DNA from: Escallonia rubra
Taxonomy: Eukaryota; Streptophyta; Magnoliopsida; Escalloniales; Escalloniaceae
NCBI GenBank assembly: GCA_033065855.1
Contig: JAVXUO010001984.1
Span: forward strand, 1 to 64,000
Length of the DNA: 64,000 nucleotides
Reading direction: 5' to 3'
This document shows positions 1-11,833 of this stretch, one piece after another. The position numbers and the translations under genes were made by a program. Each line of letters begins with the position of its first letter. Position 1 is the stretch's first letter. The notes under the pieces were generated by a model. That model was given only the letters and a program-made list of their open reading frames with translations. It was not told the DNA's origin and did not search any database.

Positions 1-264
1 ACCAGCAAGTTGACCGAAGATGGTAGTTGCAGCAGAGTCTGGTTGTTTGGATTGCAAGTTAGGGTGAATTCGGGATGGCCGCAGTGTTCCGGCTGGAGAA
101 AGTTGAGCCGAAAGGGGAAGCGGATGAGTGGGCCTTTGTGGCCGCACCGGGCCTCTTTGCAGGCGTCTATGCCAGCGCCGCCGAGGGTTGGAAAGAGTGT
201 AAGAAGCAAGAAGTGGTAGAGGGAGATTGCTGCCATGTTTGCCTTAAAATGAAAGTTGTCAGTT
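1..264. other. Unassigned left flank of LRK-1
   Basis: No gene recognised. A short open frame on the plus strand (about 75-413) has no motif I can assign. Visible similarity to the upstream region of LRK-3 begins only near position 265. Confidence 0.3.
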
Positions 265-638
265 TGCTCTATATTAGATGTATCCAAAAATACAGTTGTA
301 ACGATAATTACCACTCAAACCGTAACAATATGGTTCTATCTCAACAAAGGATGTATGGTCTTCATGAACTGACGGGGGAAGGTCGTTGGAAGGTGTGTGT
401 TTCAAGTCAATGAAGTCAACGGCGTGAAGAATGGGTTTGGATGAGGCACTGCATGGAAATTTCTAAGCCAAGCGTTTAAAAGGGTTTGAATTTTCAAACA
501 CTGAAAAGTCTCCTGAACCATTATTGAGCACACCATGTGGGCTTTATGTATGTAGCATGTACAATGAGCTCCCCGCCGTTTGAATCTCGTTACCAGGCAT
601 ACGCAAAATCAAAACAGAAACAGCACTGTGAGTGATCC
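265..638 (+). promoter_or_regulatory. Upstream region of LRK-1, shared with LRK-3
   Basis: This stretch is clearly similar to 59460-59806 upstream of LRK-3, including the region around the repeated GTGTG(C/T)TTCAAGTCAATGA motif and the block just before the ATG. Conservation up to the start codon suggests that the promoter and leader were duplicated with the gene. I could not place a convincing TATA box. Unit 2 lacks this block entirely. The promoter role is inferred from position and conservation. Confidence 0.45.
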
Positions 639-3366
639 ATGTTAAGAGCAAGACGGGTTGTTGTTGTTGGCCTCATGGCCCTTGTGTGCGCTCTACTTCT
701 TGGTACCCCTAGTGCCAAGAGAACTGGAAACCTGCAGCAAGAGTACTGCTCCCCTTCATCTTGCGGAACTATCGGCAATATCACATCCCCGTTTTGGTTA
801 AGAGGAGATCATCTTCGTTGCGCTGAACGCCACTTTGAACTAGTTTGCGAGAACAATCGCACCGTAATGTACTTTGGCGCTGGAAAATACTACGTTGAAG
901 GCATCTCCTACATAAACGGAACAATACGGGTAGTAGATGTCGGTCTGGACAAGGATTTCTGCTCCATTCTTCAGGCTTCTTCTCCGAATCCCTATACAGT
1001 TGTACAAGACCATGCGTATCTTAGCGTGGTTTGGTCGCCAGCGCCAAATACTATATATTTTGTGACGTGTCCATCCCCAGTTGATTCTCCCAAATATGTG
1101 AATTTTTCCAGTTGCACTCCCCAGAGCTACTTTTATGCTGTAGTTGGGACATTGGAAGATCCAAGCATTATCCATGACACGTGCAACGTCAGCCGAGCCT
1201 ATCCCTATCCCTACCTTGGGGATGTTGATTCCAGCAACCTCTCTATTTCTTCTGTGCACCAGCAGTTGATACGCGGGTTTGAAATGTCTTGTTATTATTC
1301 TAGCTATCGTCCTTCGTTTATAGAGAGGTATGTTATGCGGAGGTGTCAAATAAATATCATCACTGAGTAATTCTTCAAGTTCCAAATGAAATGTTGTTGG
1401 TTATATTAATATCATCACTTTGTTCATTTTGTTCGCAGGGTTTCTGAATATTTCTATTACTTGTGGTTTTATCACAAAGGTAACTTAGTTTTAGCTAACG
1501 GTCATTCTTTCAATGTATTTTTCTTCTTCCTCTACTTTGAGCTAATGTGTATGTTATTTTGCTTCCACTGATTGGCTATCAGACCGAGTTATTGAAATAT
1601 TCTCCGCAATCCTTGGTGAGGTTTCAGTGACTTGCTTTACCTCTTTAGATTAATTTATTAGCTTGTACTAGCCCGAATCTCTTAGTCAATATTTATTTTA
1701 TAGGTAATTGTTTCATGTGAAAGATTTTTTTTTCCTGATATGTAATAGTTTCAATGAAGTCCTAATGGGTTACTGTATTCGCTATATAAAAATCTATGTT
1801 TCGAATTGCATAAGGCCTACTAATATAGACGTTTCCTGTTCTTGCAAATCTAATTACTCATTCATATATTGTATAGATATCGTCTGATTTTCGAGACGTT
1901 TGATCGAAACAGGTTCCTATTTAAATGATGAAATCATGCATAATTAAGCCAGTTATGTAAACTATGCTATATTCATGTTTAGCATGTAAGTTGCAAGATG
2001 TACTTCGGAAAATTAGTAAATCTTACTCGTACAAAAGAGTGTTGATTAATGGGGACATGCCAAAAAATAGCAGGTGGAAGTTTTCCCACTCTGAGATTGC
2101 ACCAAACTTGAATTTTGCTATAAGCCAGAATCTTGTGGAGTACTGTCACCTCTTTAGATCTATAATGATCACATGCTTCCAAAATCTTAAAAAAAGAGCA
2201 TTCATCTCAATGTGGTCTAATGCGTGCTTTGTCTTTTATTTTATTGCGAAGGAGGATACCTCGTGGGAAGGACTTCAATTGGGATAGTATGCTTGATTCT
2301 GGTTCTTGTGTACATTTATAGAAGAAGACACTTGTCGATGGATGACAGTATTGAAAGCTTCCTTCAGGGTCACAATAATTTTATGCCGATTAGGTACTCT
2401 TATTCAGAGATAAAACAAATGACAAAATGTTTCAATGATAAATTAGGTGAAGGAGGGTATGGATCGGTGTTTAAAGCAAAACTTCGGAGTGGCCGTTTTG
2501 TAGCAGTAAAATTGTTGGGGAAGTCAAAAGCTAGTGGACAGGATTTCATCAGCGAAGTTGGCACAATAGGAAGGATTCATCATGTCAATGTGGTGCAACT
2601 GATTGGATTTTGTGCAGAGGGATCAAAACGAGCTCTTGTGTACGAGTTCATGCCTAATGCTTCTCTTGATAAGTTTATTTTCTCCGGGGGAGAGAAGAAG
2701 ACCCCTTTAAGCTGGGACACAATATATGAGATTGCTCTTGGAGTGGCTCGAGGGATTGAGTACCTGCATAGAGGATGTGACATGCAAATTCTGCATTTTG
2801 ATATCAAACCCCACAATATTCTTTTGGATGAAAATTTTGTCCCAAAAGTTTCAGACTTTGGACTTGCAAAATTGTACTCGACAGATGATAGTATTGTATC
2901 TCTCACTGCAGCACGGGGAACGTTAGGATATATTGCCCCCGAATTATTTTACAAATCTATCGGTGGTGTCTCATTTAAGGCTGATGTGTACAGCTTCGGC
3001 ATGCTGTTGATGGAAATGGTGGGTAGAAGGAAAAATGTGAACGCATGTGCAGACCACTCAAGTAAGATATACTTCCCATCGTGGATTTATGATCGCATTG
3101 AACAAGGAGGGGACATGGAGTTAGGAAATGTCTCTGAAGATGTTGGAAAGCTCGCGAGGAAGATGACCTTGGTTGCGCTATGGTGCATACAGATGAAGCC
3201 TGTGGATCGTCCGTCCATGAGCAAAGTCCTGGACATGCTTGAAGGGGAAGTCGGATTGCTGCAGATTCCTCCTAAACCAACTTTTTATCCTCAGGAGGTT
3301 TCCGTTGCGGAGGATCTTGGAATATCATCTTCTTCATCCGACATCGACATAAGCATAACTAACTGA
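639..3366 (+). CDS. LRK10L: LRK-1: LRK10L-type receptor-like Ser/Thr kinase (GUB_WAK ectodomain, non-RD kinase), four exons, intact
   Basis: Plasma-membrane receptor kinase of the Lr10/LRK10L family. Proposed exons are 639-1327, 1439-1479, 1583-1615 and 2252-3366; all junctions are GT-AG, the phases agree (2, 1, 1) and the sum is 1878 nt, giving about 625 residues. Residues 1-26 form a signal peptide. A GUB_WAK-type cysteine-rich ectodomain follows ([28 protein letters not shown]). A membrane helix lies at about 262-277, followed by Arg-rich residues. The kinase shows the glycine loop GEGGYG (320-325), VAVK Lys341, probable helix-C Glu356, HFDIKPHN (436-443), DFG (456-458) and APE (483-485). 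Phe before the catalytic Asp438 makes it a non-RD kinase, a class often linked to immune receptors. The ATG at 639 is chosen because it begins the signal peptide and is conserved in LRK-3. The ligand is unknown; cell-wall pectin binding is a family-level suggestion only. Confidence 0.9.
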
Positions 3367-4529
3367 ACTCTTGGAATAATGTTGTGTTAAGTTTTCTAGT
3401 ATGTACTTTCAATCACATAAATTTCATATCCTCTTTGCACACCAAAATAACAGTAAATTAGCTTCTACTTTCTTATGGAGGAGGTGTAGCTTTATTATTA
3501 TAGTGGAAAATTCCTTTAACAAAGTTTTCTAGCAACGTAACTGCAACTCTTCTATCTTTCACACCTGATATGCTTTGGCATCCCTGTAAACAGATTTAGA
3601 TGGATTATGCTTGAAATACCCTGAATCAAGTCTAATATCTTCTCTTTCACGTACGAGGAAATGATCACTTCCATATGAAGATATTTGAGGAGTTCATGTA
3701 TTAGATTGTGATTTATGATATTGTTGTACCCAACTAATTTGGTTTGAAGAAAATCGGGAAACTCATATTGAAGGTGGCGGCATATTGGGAATTGGTAGCG
3801 GTGAAGGACTTCGAGAGAATTGTTGACGGTAATGTTTGTCATGGCAAGTCGAGTTTCAGCAACTCAATGACAAAACATCTGCACGGGTTTCTTGCAATCA
3901 TGTCACCGAAATTCAAAGGAATGGTAAATTATTTGATCCAGGGAGTGCGTGCAACTGAAGTTGTTTCATAAAAAGCTGATGCTAACTGAATTTTTGTCAG
4001 AAGAAGGAAAAACTTGAGTGCGTTAAGGAATGATTCAAACCAGGTTTACTTTTTGTTGTCTCTTCATGGGCTTGAGGAGGCTAGTTGGTACATTTCACTA
4101 CTTATCGCCCTTACCTGGCAACCACGTTGAAGTGGAACTTTGAATTTGCATGCCGTCGTGCTTCTGTATTTTTCCAGATCTAGATTGCTTGATTGCCATT
4201 ACATTTGCGATCTTCTGTATCAAGTTTGTGGAATTATAGTTGAGGATCTCTGAGGTTCACTAGATTCAATAAGCTTTAAAACTGCTTCTTCTACTTGATA
4301 TGACCGAGTAGAATTATATTTATGTTTAGACCATCGATGACTGACATGCTAAGAAATCAGTAATACATTTGCATTCTCAATCAAAGTCACGTAAGCTCGC
4401 TAAAGCAACCATCTAGGAACCATACATCTAATGGTTAGTTTTCGATGCCTACTTGATGCACATTATCAACATCTTGGGCACATTCATGATTACAACAAGT
4501 TGTTGTACACACAAATTTCATGTCTAAAC
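3367..4529. repeat. 3' flank of LRK-1, copy A of a segmental duplication
   Basis: This non-coding stretch is nearly the same as 53708-54870 downstream of LRK unit 2, differing by scattered substitutions and small indels. Short open frames on both strands (3552-3971) are not obviously conserved as coding and match nothing I recognise. It probably contains the LRK-1 3' UTR and polyadenylation region. Confidence 0.6.
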
Positions 4530-5209
4530 TGTGAGATAAGAAATAATGCACAAAATTCATTTAATAATTTTTAAATTAAGGGTTACACAACTCTGTGATT
4601 TATACAAGAAATAAATTTAAATTCTCTGATTCGATCTCCGGTTTGTTCACGATCCAAGAAATAGCTTGATCTTGAAACGTGGATTTGGCTTCTTCAATCT
4701 TTGTTGTTGAAAGATCGTCAAAATGATGCTTGATTGAGAGCTTCAAGACTTATCCCAAACAAGTACGGCGATCCTTGCTTGTAGAATCACTGATGTTAAA
4801 GGCGGATTTCTCTTCGATTTGAGGCGAAAGAGAAACCGATTTTCGTGATTTAAAAGTATTCGATTAAAGAACGGCACTGCATTAGTGCGTATTGTTCTTC
4901 AAACGAAACACAACCTGAGAGACGACAGTGTTTCGGTCGAGCTTAGGCTTTGATCGCGGAGACCCTGTGTGTCTTTCTTCTCTATCCCAAGCCCTCTATT
5001 TATAGGCAAGATGGTAGGATTAAGTTTAGAAAACTCGTGATTTGGTGCTTTGACTTTTAATTAAAGGAATTTTTGTCCCTCTTAATTCATTCTAGATCAA
5101 TTAAATTAATTTCTTTTCATTTAATCTCTTTCAGTTAAACTTGACTTATTTGAATTTTCTGATAAAAAGACTATGGGTTGGACTAAGAATTTTTATTTGG
5201 ACTAGTCCT
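4530..5209 (-). repeat. Promoter-bearing LTR-like repeat (possible solo LTR)
   Basis: Read on the minus strand, the block begins TGGAAGGACTAGTCC and carries a strong TATA-like box, TATAAATAGAGG (plus 4993-5004), followed by a leader-like region. That arrangement resembles an LTR promoter. A second copy lies at 54870-55563 after LRK unit 2. No partner LTR, primer-binding site or clean target duplication is visible, so this is a tentative solo-LTR call. Confidence 0.35.
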
Positions 5210-5394
5210 TCCAGTGCGTTGATACATGATTTTGCAGCTTAAATATTTTTGTGTTTAAAATTATGCATATTTCCAGATATTTCTATAATTTAGAACTGAG
5301 AATCATATGACTCCATAAGCATAATTATGTGTTTTGAAGCATAAGCATATAAATGTGATTCTAGAAATGAATTACGTACTCCATGATAGAAAAT

Positions 5395-7971
5395 AAAAGA
5401 AACTCCACTCCGCGGCCCGCCAAGCTCCCCCACCCACCACCCCCTGCCACGACGGCCCTTCCCCGCCACCAGCCAAATTCCACACAAATCCAGACGTCGA
5501 GCCCCTCAAGGCCCTTCTGATCCGCCAAGCCAACATGGGTCACATCAACCAAGCCCTGGCCACCATCGACCTCATGGCCCGACACCACCTCCCTCCGGAC
5601 CTCACCACCTACTCCGTCCTCCTAAAGTCCTGCATCAGGTCCCGCAACCTCCGCCTCGGCCAACTCGTCCACTCCAAACTCATCGAGTCAGAGACCCCAC
5701 TGGACGCTGTAGTGCTCAACTCGCTAATCACCTTGTATTCAAAATGCAACGACTGGGTAACGGCCAAATCCATATTTGAAGACATGGGTGAGAAGAAAGA
5801 TTTGGTTTCGTGGAGTGCAATGATCTCCTGCTTCGCACATAATGGAATGGAGTTACAATCTATAGCTACGTTCGCTGATATGCTTCGGTTTGGAGAGTGT
5901 CCTAATGAATTTTGCTTCGCGGCGGTAATTCAAGCGTGTTGCAGACCGGATTATGCTCGAACTGGGTTGGTGATATTTGGGTTTGTGATGAAGACTGGGT
6001 ACTTTGAGTCGGATTTGTGTGTTGGGTGTGCTTTGATTGACTTGTTTGCGAAGGGTAGAGGGGATTTGGGGTCTGCTAAGAAGGTGTTTGATGAAATGCC
6101 TGAGAGAAACTCGGTTACTTGGACTTTAATGATAACTAGATTTGTTCAACTGGGTTGTCCAGAAGATGCTATTGACTTGTTTGTGGAGATGGTATTAAGT
6201 GGGTTTGTGCCGGATAGGTTTACTTTCAGTACTGTTGTTTCGGCCTGTGCTGAATTGGGGTTGTTAACGTTTGGGCAGCAATTGCACAATTTGGTGGTGA
6301 AATCTAGTCTGTGTTTGGATGTTGCTGTTGGGTGTAGCTTATTGGACATGTAGGCGAAGTGTGCTTCTGATGGATCGTTGGATGATTCGAGGAAGATTTT
6401 TGATAGACTTTCTGCTCGTATTGTCTTGTCTTGGACTGCGATTATAACGGGCTATGTTCAAAGTGGAGGGCTTGATAAGGAAGCTGTTAAACTTTACTGT
6501 AGGATGATTGAAGATCAAGTTTCACCTAATCATGTCACATTTTCTAGCCTTCTTAAGGCATGTGGAAACCTCTCAAATTGTAAAGTGGGTGAACAGGTTT
6601 ACAACCATGCTGTAAAATTAGGACTTGCATCTGATTCTTGTGTAGGAAATTCCCTTATTAGCATGTACGCACGGTGTGGTAGCGTAGAAGACGCCCGAAA
6701 AGCTTTTGAAATTCTATTTGAGGAAAACTTGGTTTCCTACAATACGATTGTTGATTGCTATGCTAAGAATTTGGATTCGGATAAAGCGTTTGAGCTTATT
6801 AATCAAATTGGTGATACTGAAATAGTGGTCGATGCTTTCACATTTGCTAGTCTCTTGAGTGGAGCTGCAAGTGTTGGTGCAGTTGGTAAGGGCGAGGGGA
6901 TACATGGTCGGTTGCTTAAATCGGGGTTTGAGTCAAACCAATGCGTAAGTAACGCTTTGATCTCTATGTACTCAAGGTGTGGGAACATAGAAGCTGCTCT
7001 TAAAGTTTTTAGTGAAATGAAAGACCGAAATGTAATATCATGGACTTCGATGATCACAGGGTTCGCAAAACATGGGTTTGCAGAAAGAGCTTTGGAAATG
7101 TTCAGTCAAATGCTCATGGCTGGTATTAAGCCAAATGAGGTCACCTACATTGCTGTTTCATCAGCTTGTAGCCACGTGGGTTTGATTAGTGAGGGATGGA
7201 AACACTTATACTTAATGTACAAAGAACACGGGATAAGTCCAAGGATGGAGCATTATGCATGCATGGTTGATTTATTAGGCAGATCGGGCTTTCTCGAAAA
7301 GGCTGTAGACTTCATCAACTCAATGCCTTTTGCAGCTGATGCGTTGGTCTGGCGCACATTGCTTGGAGCTTGCCGAGTTCATGGTAACACTGAGCTTGGG
7401 AAACATGCTGCAAAGAAAATTCTTGAGCAGGATCCAAACGATCCGGCAGCACGTCTTACTATCTAACTTGTTCGCCTCAACGGGTAAATGGGAAGATTCA
7501 GTGGAAATCAGAAAGAGCATGAAAAGGAGAAATTTGATTAAGGAAGCAGGCTGTAGTTGGATAGAGGCTGAGAATAGGGTGCACAAGTTTCACGTGGGGG
7601 ATACTTCTCATCCGCAAGCACAAGAGATATTCAAAGAACTAGATCAGCTGGTCAGCAAAATAAAGGAGATAGGATATGTCCCTGATACAGATTTTGTCCT
7701 TCATGATGTAGAGGAGGAACAGAAGGAAAAATATCTATTCCAACATAGTGAGAAAATAGCTGTGGCATTTGGTCTTATAAGCACATCCAGACCAAAACCA
7801 GTTAGGATATTTAAGAACATGCTCGTTTGTGGAGATTGCCACACTGCGATGAAATTCATATCAACGGCAACAGGGCGATGAATAGTGGTGAGAGATTCAA
7901 ATCGGTTTCATCATTTCAAGGATGGGTCATGCTCCTGCAATGACTACTGGCGATCAGACTATATTTCCTGA
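5395..7971 (+). pseudogene. EMB2261: PPR protein, PLS-DYW class, EMB2261-like; three lesions
   Basis: The product would be an organelle-targeted RNA-binding PPR protein of the E/E+/DYW class, the class that edits or processes organelle transcripts. The repeats run from about 5480 (KALLIRQANMGHINQ) through many PLS motifs (WSAMISC, WTLMITR, WTSMITGFAKHGFA). The E/E+ region (GCSWIE, HKFHVGDTSHP) follows, then a DYW domain with HSEKIAVAFGL, CGDCHTAMKFIS and terminal CNDYW. The order and wording resemble Arabidopsis EMB2261 (At3g49170). Lesions: TAG at 6351-6353 where the repeat consensus gives Tyr (LLDM-stop-AKC), a one-base frameshift near 7447-7455, and TGA at 7879-7881 inside the DYW domain where Glu is expected. 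No transit peptide or credible start is visible; an in-frame stop lies just upstream near 5394. It is absent from duplicated copy B. Confidence 0.88.
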
Positions 7972-8778
7972 AGTTAACAGACTTCTGTGAAATATGGGTA
8001 TATGCTCATTGGTCAGAGCTGTTAAGAGTTCCATTCCATTACCATTCTTATCCGCAGGCCCTTGAGTGAAGAAACCATGTGGTGAAAACTTCCGGCGAAA
8101 GGCAAACTTTGTGCAGAGATCTGTTTCAGTGATTGTAAAGGTAGCAGTATTGGGCATTATGTCCTTCGCTATTAGGTGAACATGCAAGGAATAATTTTCT
8201 AATCTGGCTTGGCAAGTATATTGTCATCCCATTCTTGAGTTCGGAAGGCCTCGGCTAAGATACCGAAGAACTCTAGAATCATATTGAAAATTAATCACCT
8301 GAAGGAAAGAATGTAATCTTTCTGAGTCATTGAAGGGCATACGGGCCTCGTTAAGTAGCTTCTTTAACTCGCTCCACCCTTGGAATCGTTACGGCGACCA
8401 CCAAGGCACCTTCATCTTTGGAACCACAAAGGAATGCACCGCAACAACCTCCGACTTGGCAGAAGTCTCTGCCGCCTTGCTAGCAGTCAAAGAGAACAGT
8501 ATTGTTTATCATCTTGCCTTTCCTTTTTGCTTGTGGAAAAGATGAGAACAGTATGCCCTTCCCTTTCTCAGGGTATATGAAGTTTCTCGTTGAGGCAAAA
8601 AGGGAAGGATCATTTGCACATAAAACTCAATACTTTGGGGTCCTGTGCGCATTTCATCTCCCTGTTTTAATTTTGGCAGAATTCACCCTATTGTTTTTCA
8701 ATTGATGCGCAATTCACCAATTGCCGGGCTGAAGTCCAATTTCTTGGACGCCCGTTAAACTTTCAGGAATAAAATTGT
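7972..8778. other. Gene-poor stretch with unidentified coding-like fragments
   Basis: Two minus-strand stretches look coding-like: 7954-8187, and about 8310-8500, where a broken frame reads VPWWSP and WSELKKLLNEARMPF. I do not recognise either. They could be relics of one broken gene, or chance. Nothing else is seen. Confidence 0.25.
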
Positions 8779-8796
8779 CAGTTCAACCCTTTTTTT
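8779..8796 (+). repeat. Left target-site duplication of the LINE (18 bp)
   Basis: CAGTTCAACCCTTTTTTT here is repeated exactly at 19683-19700. Between the copies lies a minus-strand LINE remnant whose 3' end (poly-T on the plus strand) abuts this copy, as expected for target-primed reverse transcription. Confidence 0.8.
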
Positions 8797-9752
8797 CTTG
8801 GGTCAAAAGTCCTTGTATTTCATTATGAACAATTACATCTCTATTTGTACATACAGTATATTGCCTTATCCATCAATATTTACATATGATCTTCTATGTA
8901 ACTAATGTTGCAACAACTTATCTGCATCTAGTTCTCAAGCACTGCACAAGGTTTGATTCCTGGTTGTTGCTGGAACTTTTGGCCAACTATAGACTCTGAA
9001 TTTGATCCACTGCTGACTTACATACATACACCCTTGAGCATTTGTTTGTTTCCTTTCAAAGATTCTTGTATTCCTCTCCTGCCATATGCCATATACTGTT
9101 GTAGCCACAATAAGTTTCCCAAGCTTGGCTTTAAAACTTTTCCCTTTGAATTGCTATGCCACAGAAGAGCTAAATTGTTCCCATGACTGTAAGTTGGGTT
9201 GTACATGTATCTTTCCTAAGGCAATGTGCCAGATTTCTGCTGCAAAGGGGCATTGAGTGAATAAATGATCCTCAGTTTCAACATTCCTTAGATACATTAC
9301 ACATTGATCATCTTGTGTGACTTTCCATGCTTTCAACTTAGCTTTAGTCCCGAGTCCTCATTTGCATAATATCCATAGCATGATTGCACATCTAGGTATA
9401 TTACCTGTGAACCATATGAGCTTCCATATGGACTCATAACTACCATGTCTTCTTAAGGCATCTCATGCTGATTTGATAGTAAACTGTCCATTGCTGGTCA
9501 AGCTCCAATTGGTTTTGATCAGATACCCCTATATTTGGTGGTTGCAGGTTGGACAACAGAGAGTTTATTGTTCTTAGCTCCCTTGATCTATTCAACAGTG
9601 GTCTCCATACCTCTCCTTGGATAATATCACATACCATTGCATCTTCCTGTAGTCCAGAGTCATAAACAGCCCTTTGTCCAAACTGTTCAATCAAGGTATT
9701 CTCATTAAGCCATCTGTCCTTCCACAGCCAAGTATTCTTCCGATCTCCCCCT
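8797..9752 (-). mobile_element. LINE (L1-type) 3' part, 5'-truncated, with zinc-binding RT tail
   Basis: On the minus strand the 9154-9752 interval encodes pieces of the C-terminus of a plant L1 ORF2: the WLWKDRWLNENTLIEQ linker near 9690-9740, then a zf-RVT-like domain (YLRNVETEDHLFTQCPFA, W). Frames are interrupted. The 3' non-coding end and A-tail (T run at 8790-8796) lie to the left. The same LINE continues at 19557-19682, on the far side of an inserted copia element. Copy B (55999-56720) has lost the 3' end. Confidence 0.75.
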
Positions 9753-10142
9753 TGTTGAACTCAATAACAATACAAGTTGTAATACTCTCAAAAGGTATGA
9801 AAATACACTCAGTAATCAAAAGCTCACAACACAATTTGCTTCGAAGAATGCACACTTTATTCAGTCCAGTAACCAGCCTTATATAGGCTTACAAACAAGG
9901 AAGACAGTTTCCTCCCACAAACTCCATGACTCCACTAACTAGGTCCAACTAAATCACTAACATATAGGAAAAACAAACTAACAAACAGAAAATATTTCAT
10001 GGCTAAAAAGTAGCAACAAACTCGATAATGGTTAAACCCACTAACATAACTAACAATTAAAGAGAAACTAAATCTGGACTGACTTGGTCAAGCCTTGAAT
10101 CATCCTTCTAGAAGCTATCAGGTTGGTGTTGCAAACTTTAAC
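9753..10142 (-). repeat. copia-1A LTR (3' LTR of the minus-strand element)
   Basis: About 390 bp, ends TGTTGAAC...TTTAAC on the plus strand; near-identical to 19166-19556 and to 56721-57110 in copy B. It contains the TATA-like CTTATATAGG box. The outermost base at the internal end differs from the right LTR. Confidence 0.88.
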
Positions 10143-10698
10143 GCTCCCCCACAACACCAGCTCTTGTTTTCTTCACCATGCCAAGCTGATGACAAAAACT
10201 TTCCACCTTGTTGACGCTTACACCTTTTGTGAACAAAACTGCTACTTGGTCCTCTGTCTTAATCTGCTGCAACCCAATTTCTTCTTGCAGAACTTTTTCC
10301 TTGATAAAATGATAATGCACTTCCACATGTTTAGTTCTTGCATGAAAAACGGGATTCTCTGCCAAACGTATTGCCGACAAGTTGTCACAATACAAGGGAA
10401 TTGCATAGCCTATGGGTTGATGTAGATCCTTCATAAATTGTATAAGCCAAGTGCTCCCTTGGGCTGCCATTGCTGCTGCTCGGTACTCCGCTTCCGTTGT
10501 TGACAACGACACAGTCGGTTGCCTTTTGCTACACCAGGAGATTGTTCCGGTTCCAAGCTTAAACACATACCCAGTAGTTGAGCGACGAGTATCGTGATCT
10601 CCTGCGTAATTAGCGTCACAATAACCAACAAGCTTGTAATCTCCACCTTTCTTGTAAAAGATACCATAATCAATCGTACACCTTACATATCTCTGCAT
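10138..10698 (-). pseudogene. copia-1A RNase H domain
   Basis: C-terminal RNase H of a copia polyprotein, which degrades the RNA strand during reverse transcription. Visible motifs include YCDANYAGD, the STTGY segment, [19 protein letters not shown], and the [13 protein letters not shown] region near the C-terminus. It is separated from RT by an in-frame TGA ([15 protein letters not shown]) that copy B shares, so that lesion predates the segmental duplication. The frame ends close to the polypurine tract, as expected. Confidence 0.85.
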
Positions 10699-11829
10699 TC
10701 ACAGAACAACATCCATATGAGGTTTCTTTGGATTTTGCATATACCGACTCATAACACCAACTGCATAAGAGATATCAGGTCGAGTCAATGTTAAGTAGAT
10801 TAGACTATCTACCAATTGTCGATACATTGTTGCATCTTCCAAATCCTTTCCTACATGTGCACATATTTTGGCATTTGGCTCTATAGGTATCAAAATTGGC
10901 TTGCACCGAGGCATTCCGAACTTCTTCAACAAATCTTTGGAATACTTTTGCTGATGAAGAAATATTCCTTCTTGAGTATGATCAATCTCTAGACCAAGAA
11001 AGTGCTTGAGCTGTCCAAGTTCTTTCATTTGAAAGCGAACTAAGAGATTCTTCTTTGTTCGGAGAATTTCTTCTTCACAATCACCTGCTATGATTAAATC
11101 ATTCACGTACAGTAGCACAATGGCTAGCTTCCGTTCATTGATTTTGACAAACAAACTAGAATCTGCAGGTGTCACCAAATAACCACTTTGAATTAGAAAT
11201 TCAGCAATCTTACCATACCAAGCCCTTGGTGCATGCTTTAATCCGTAGAGCTCCTTCCGCAGCTTACACACATATTCAAGGTGACCTTGATTCTGAAAAC
11301 CCATTGGTTGAATCATGTAGATCTCCCGATCTAGCTCCCCATGCAAAAATGCATTCTTCATGCCCATCTGCAACAGGTTCCGGTCCTTACTAGCTACAAG
11401 TGCAAGTAAAACTCGCATTGTTGTAAGCTTTGCAACTGGACTAAACGTTTGTTCATAGTCTAGTCCATATTGTTGACTGAACCCTCGAGCCACCAAACGA
11501 GCTTTGTACCCCTCAATTGATCCATCTGTGCGACGCTTTATTTTATAAACCCATTTGCAGGAAATAGGTTTCACATCTCTTGGTTTTGCCACGAGCTCCC
11601 AAGTCTGACTTCGTTCTAATGCAGCAATTTCTTCTTCCATAGCTTTAATCCACATAGAATCTTGAGATGCCTCTTCAAACGTCTCAGGTTCAACAACTTC
11701 TTCTGCTATGGCAGCGATGGCATATTTGGGATTTGTCTTTCGGACTCTTGTAGATCTTCTGGGTTGTGATTGCTGAGTTGGTACTTCTGCTTCACTACGT
11801 TCACCTTCTTCACTTGGTCCTTGATACAC
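10699..11829 (-). pseudogene. copia-1A reverse transcriptase domain, catalytic residues lost
   Basis: The frame of about 376 codons encodes the copia [23 protein letters not shown] at the start, [39 protein letters not shown], and the fingers and palm. The usual QMDVKNAFLHG reads [11 protein letters not shown], losing the first catalytic Asp, and the YVDD box reads YVND. It is therefore predicted catalytically dead despite a long open frame. The N-terminal linker stops at the CACTA insertion at 11834. Copy B has different lesions. Confidence 0.88.
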
Positions 11830-11833
11830 ACCA

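Noticed and set aside
840..1385. 181-codon minus-strand frame opposite LRK-1 exon 1
   Set aside because: Antisense shadow of the ectodomain coding exon; the sense strand shows the conserved cysteine pattern and signal peptide.
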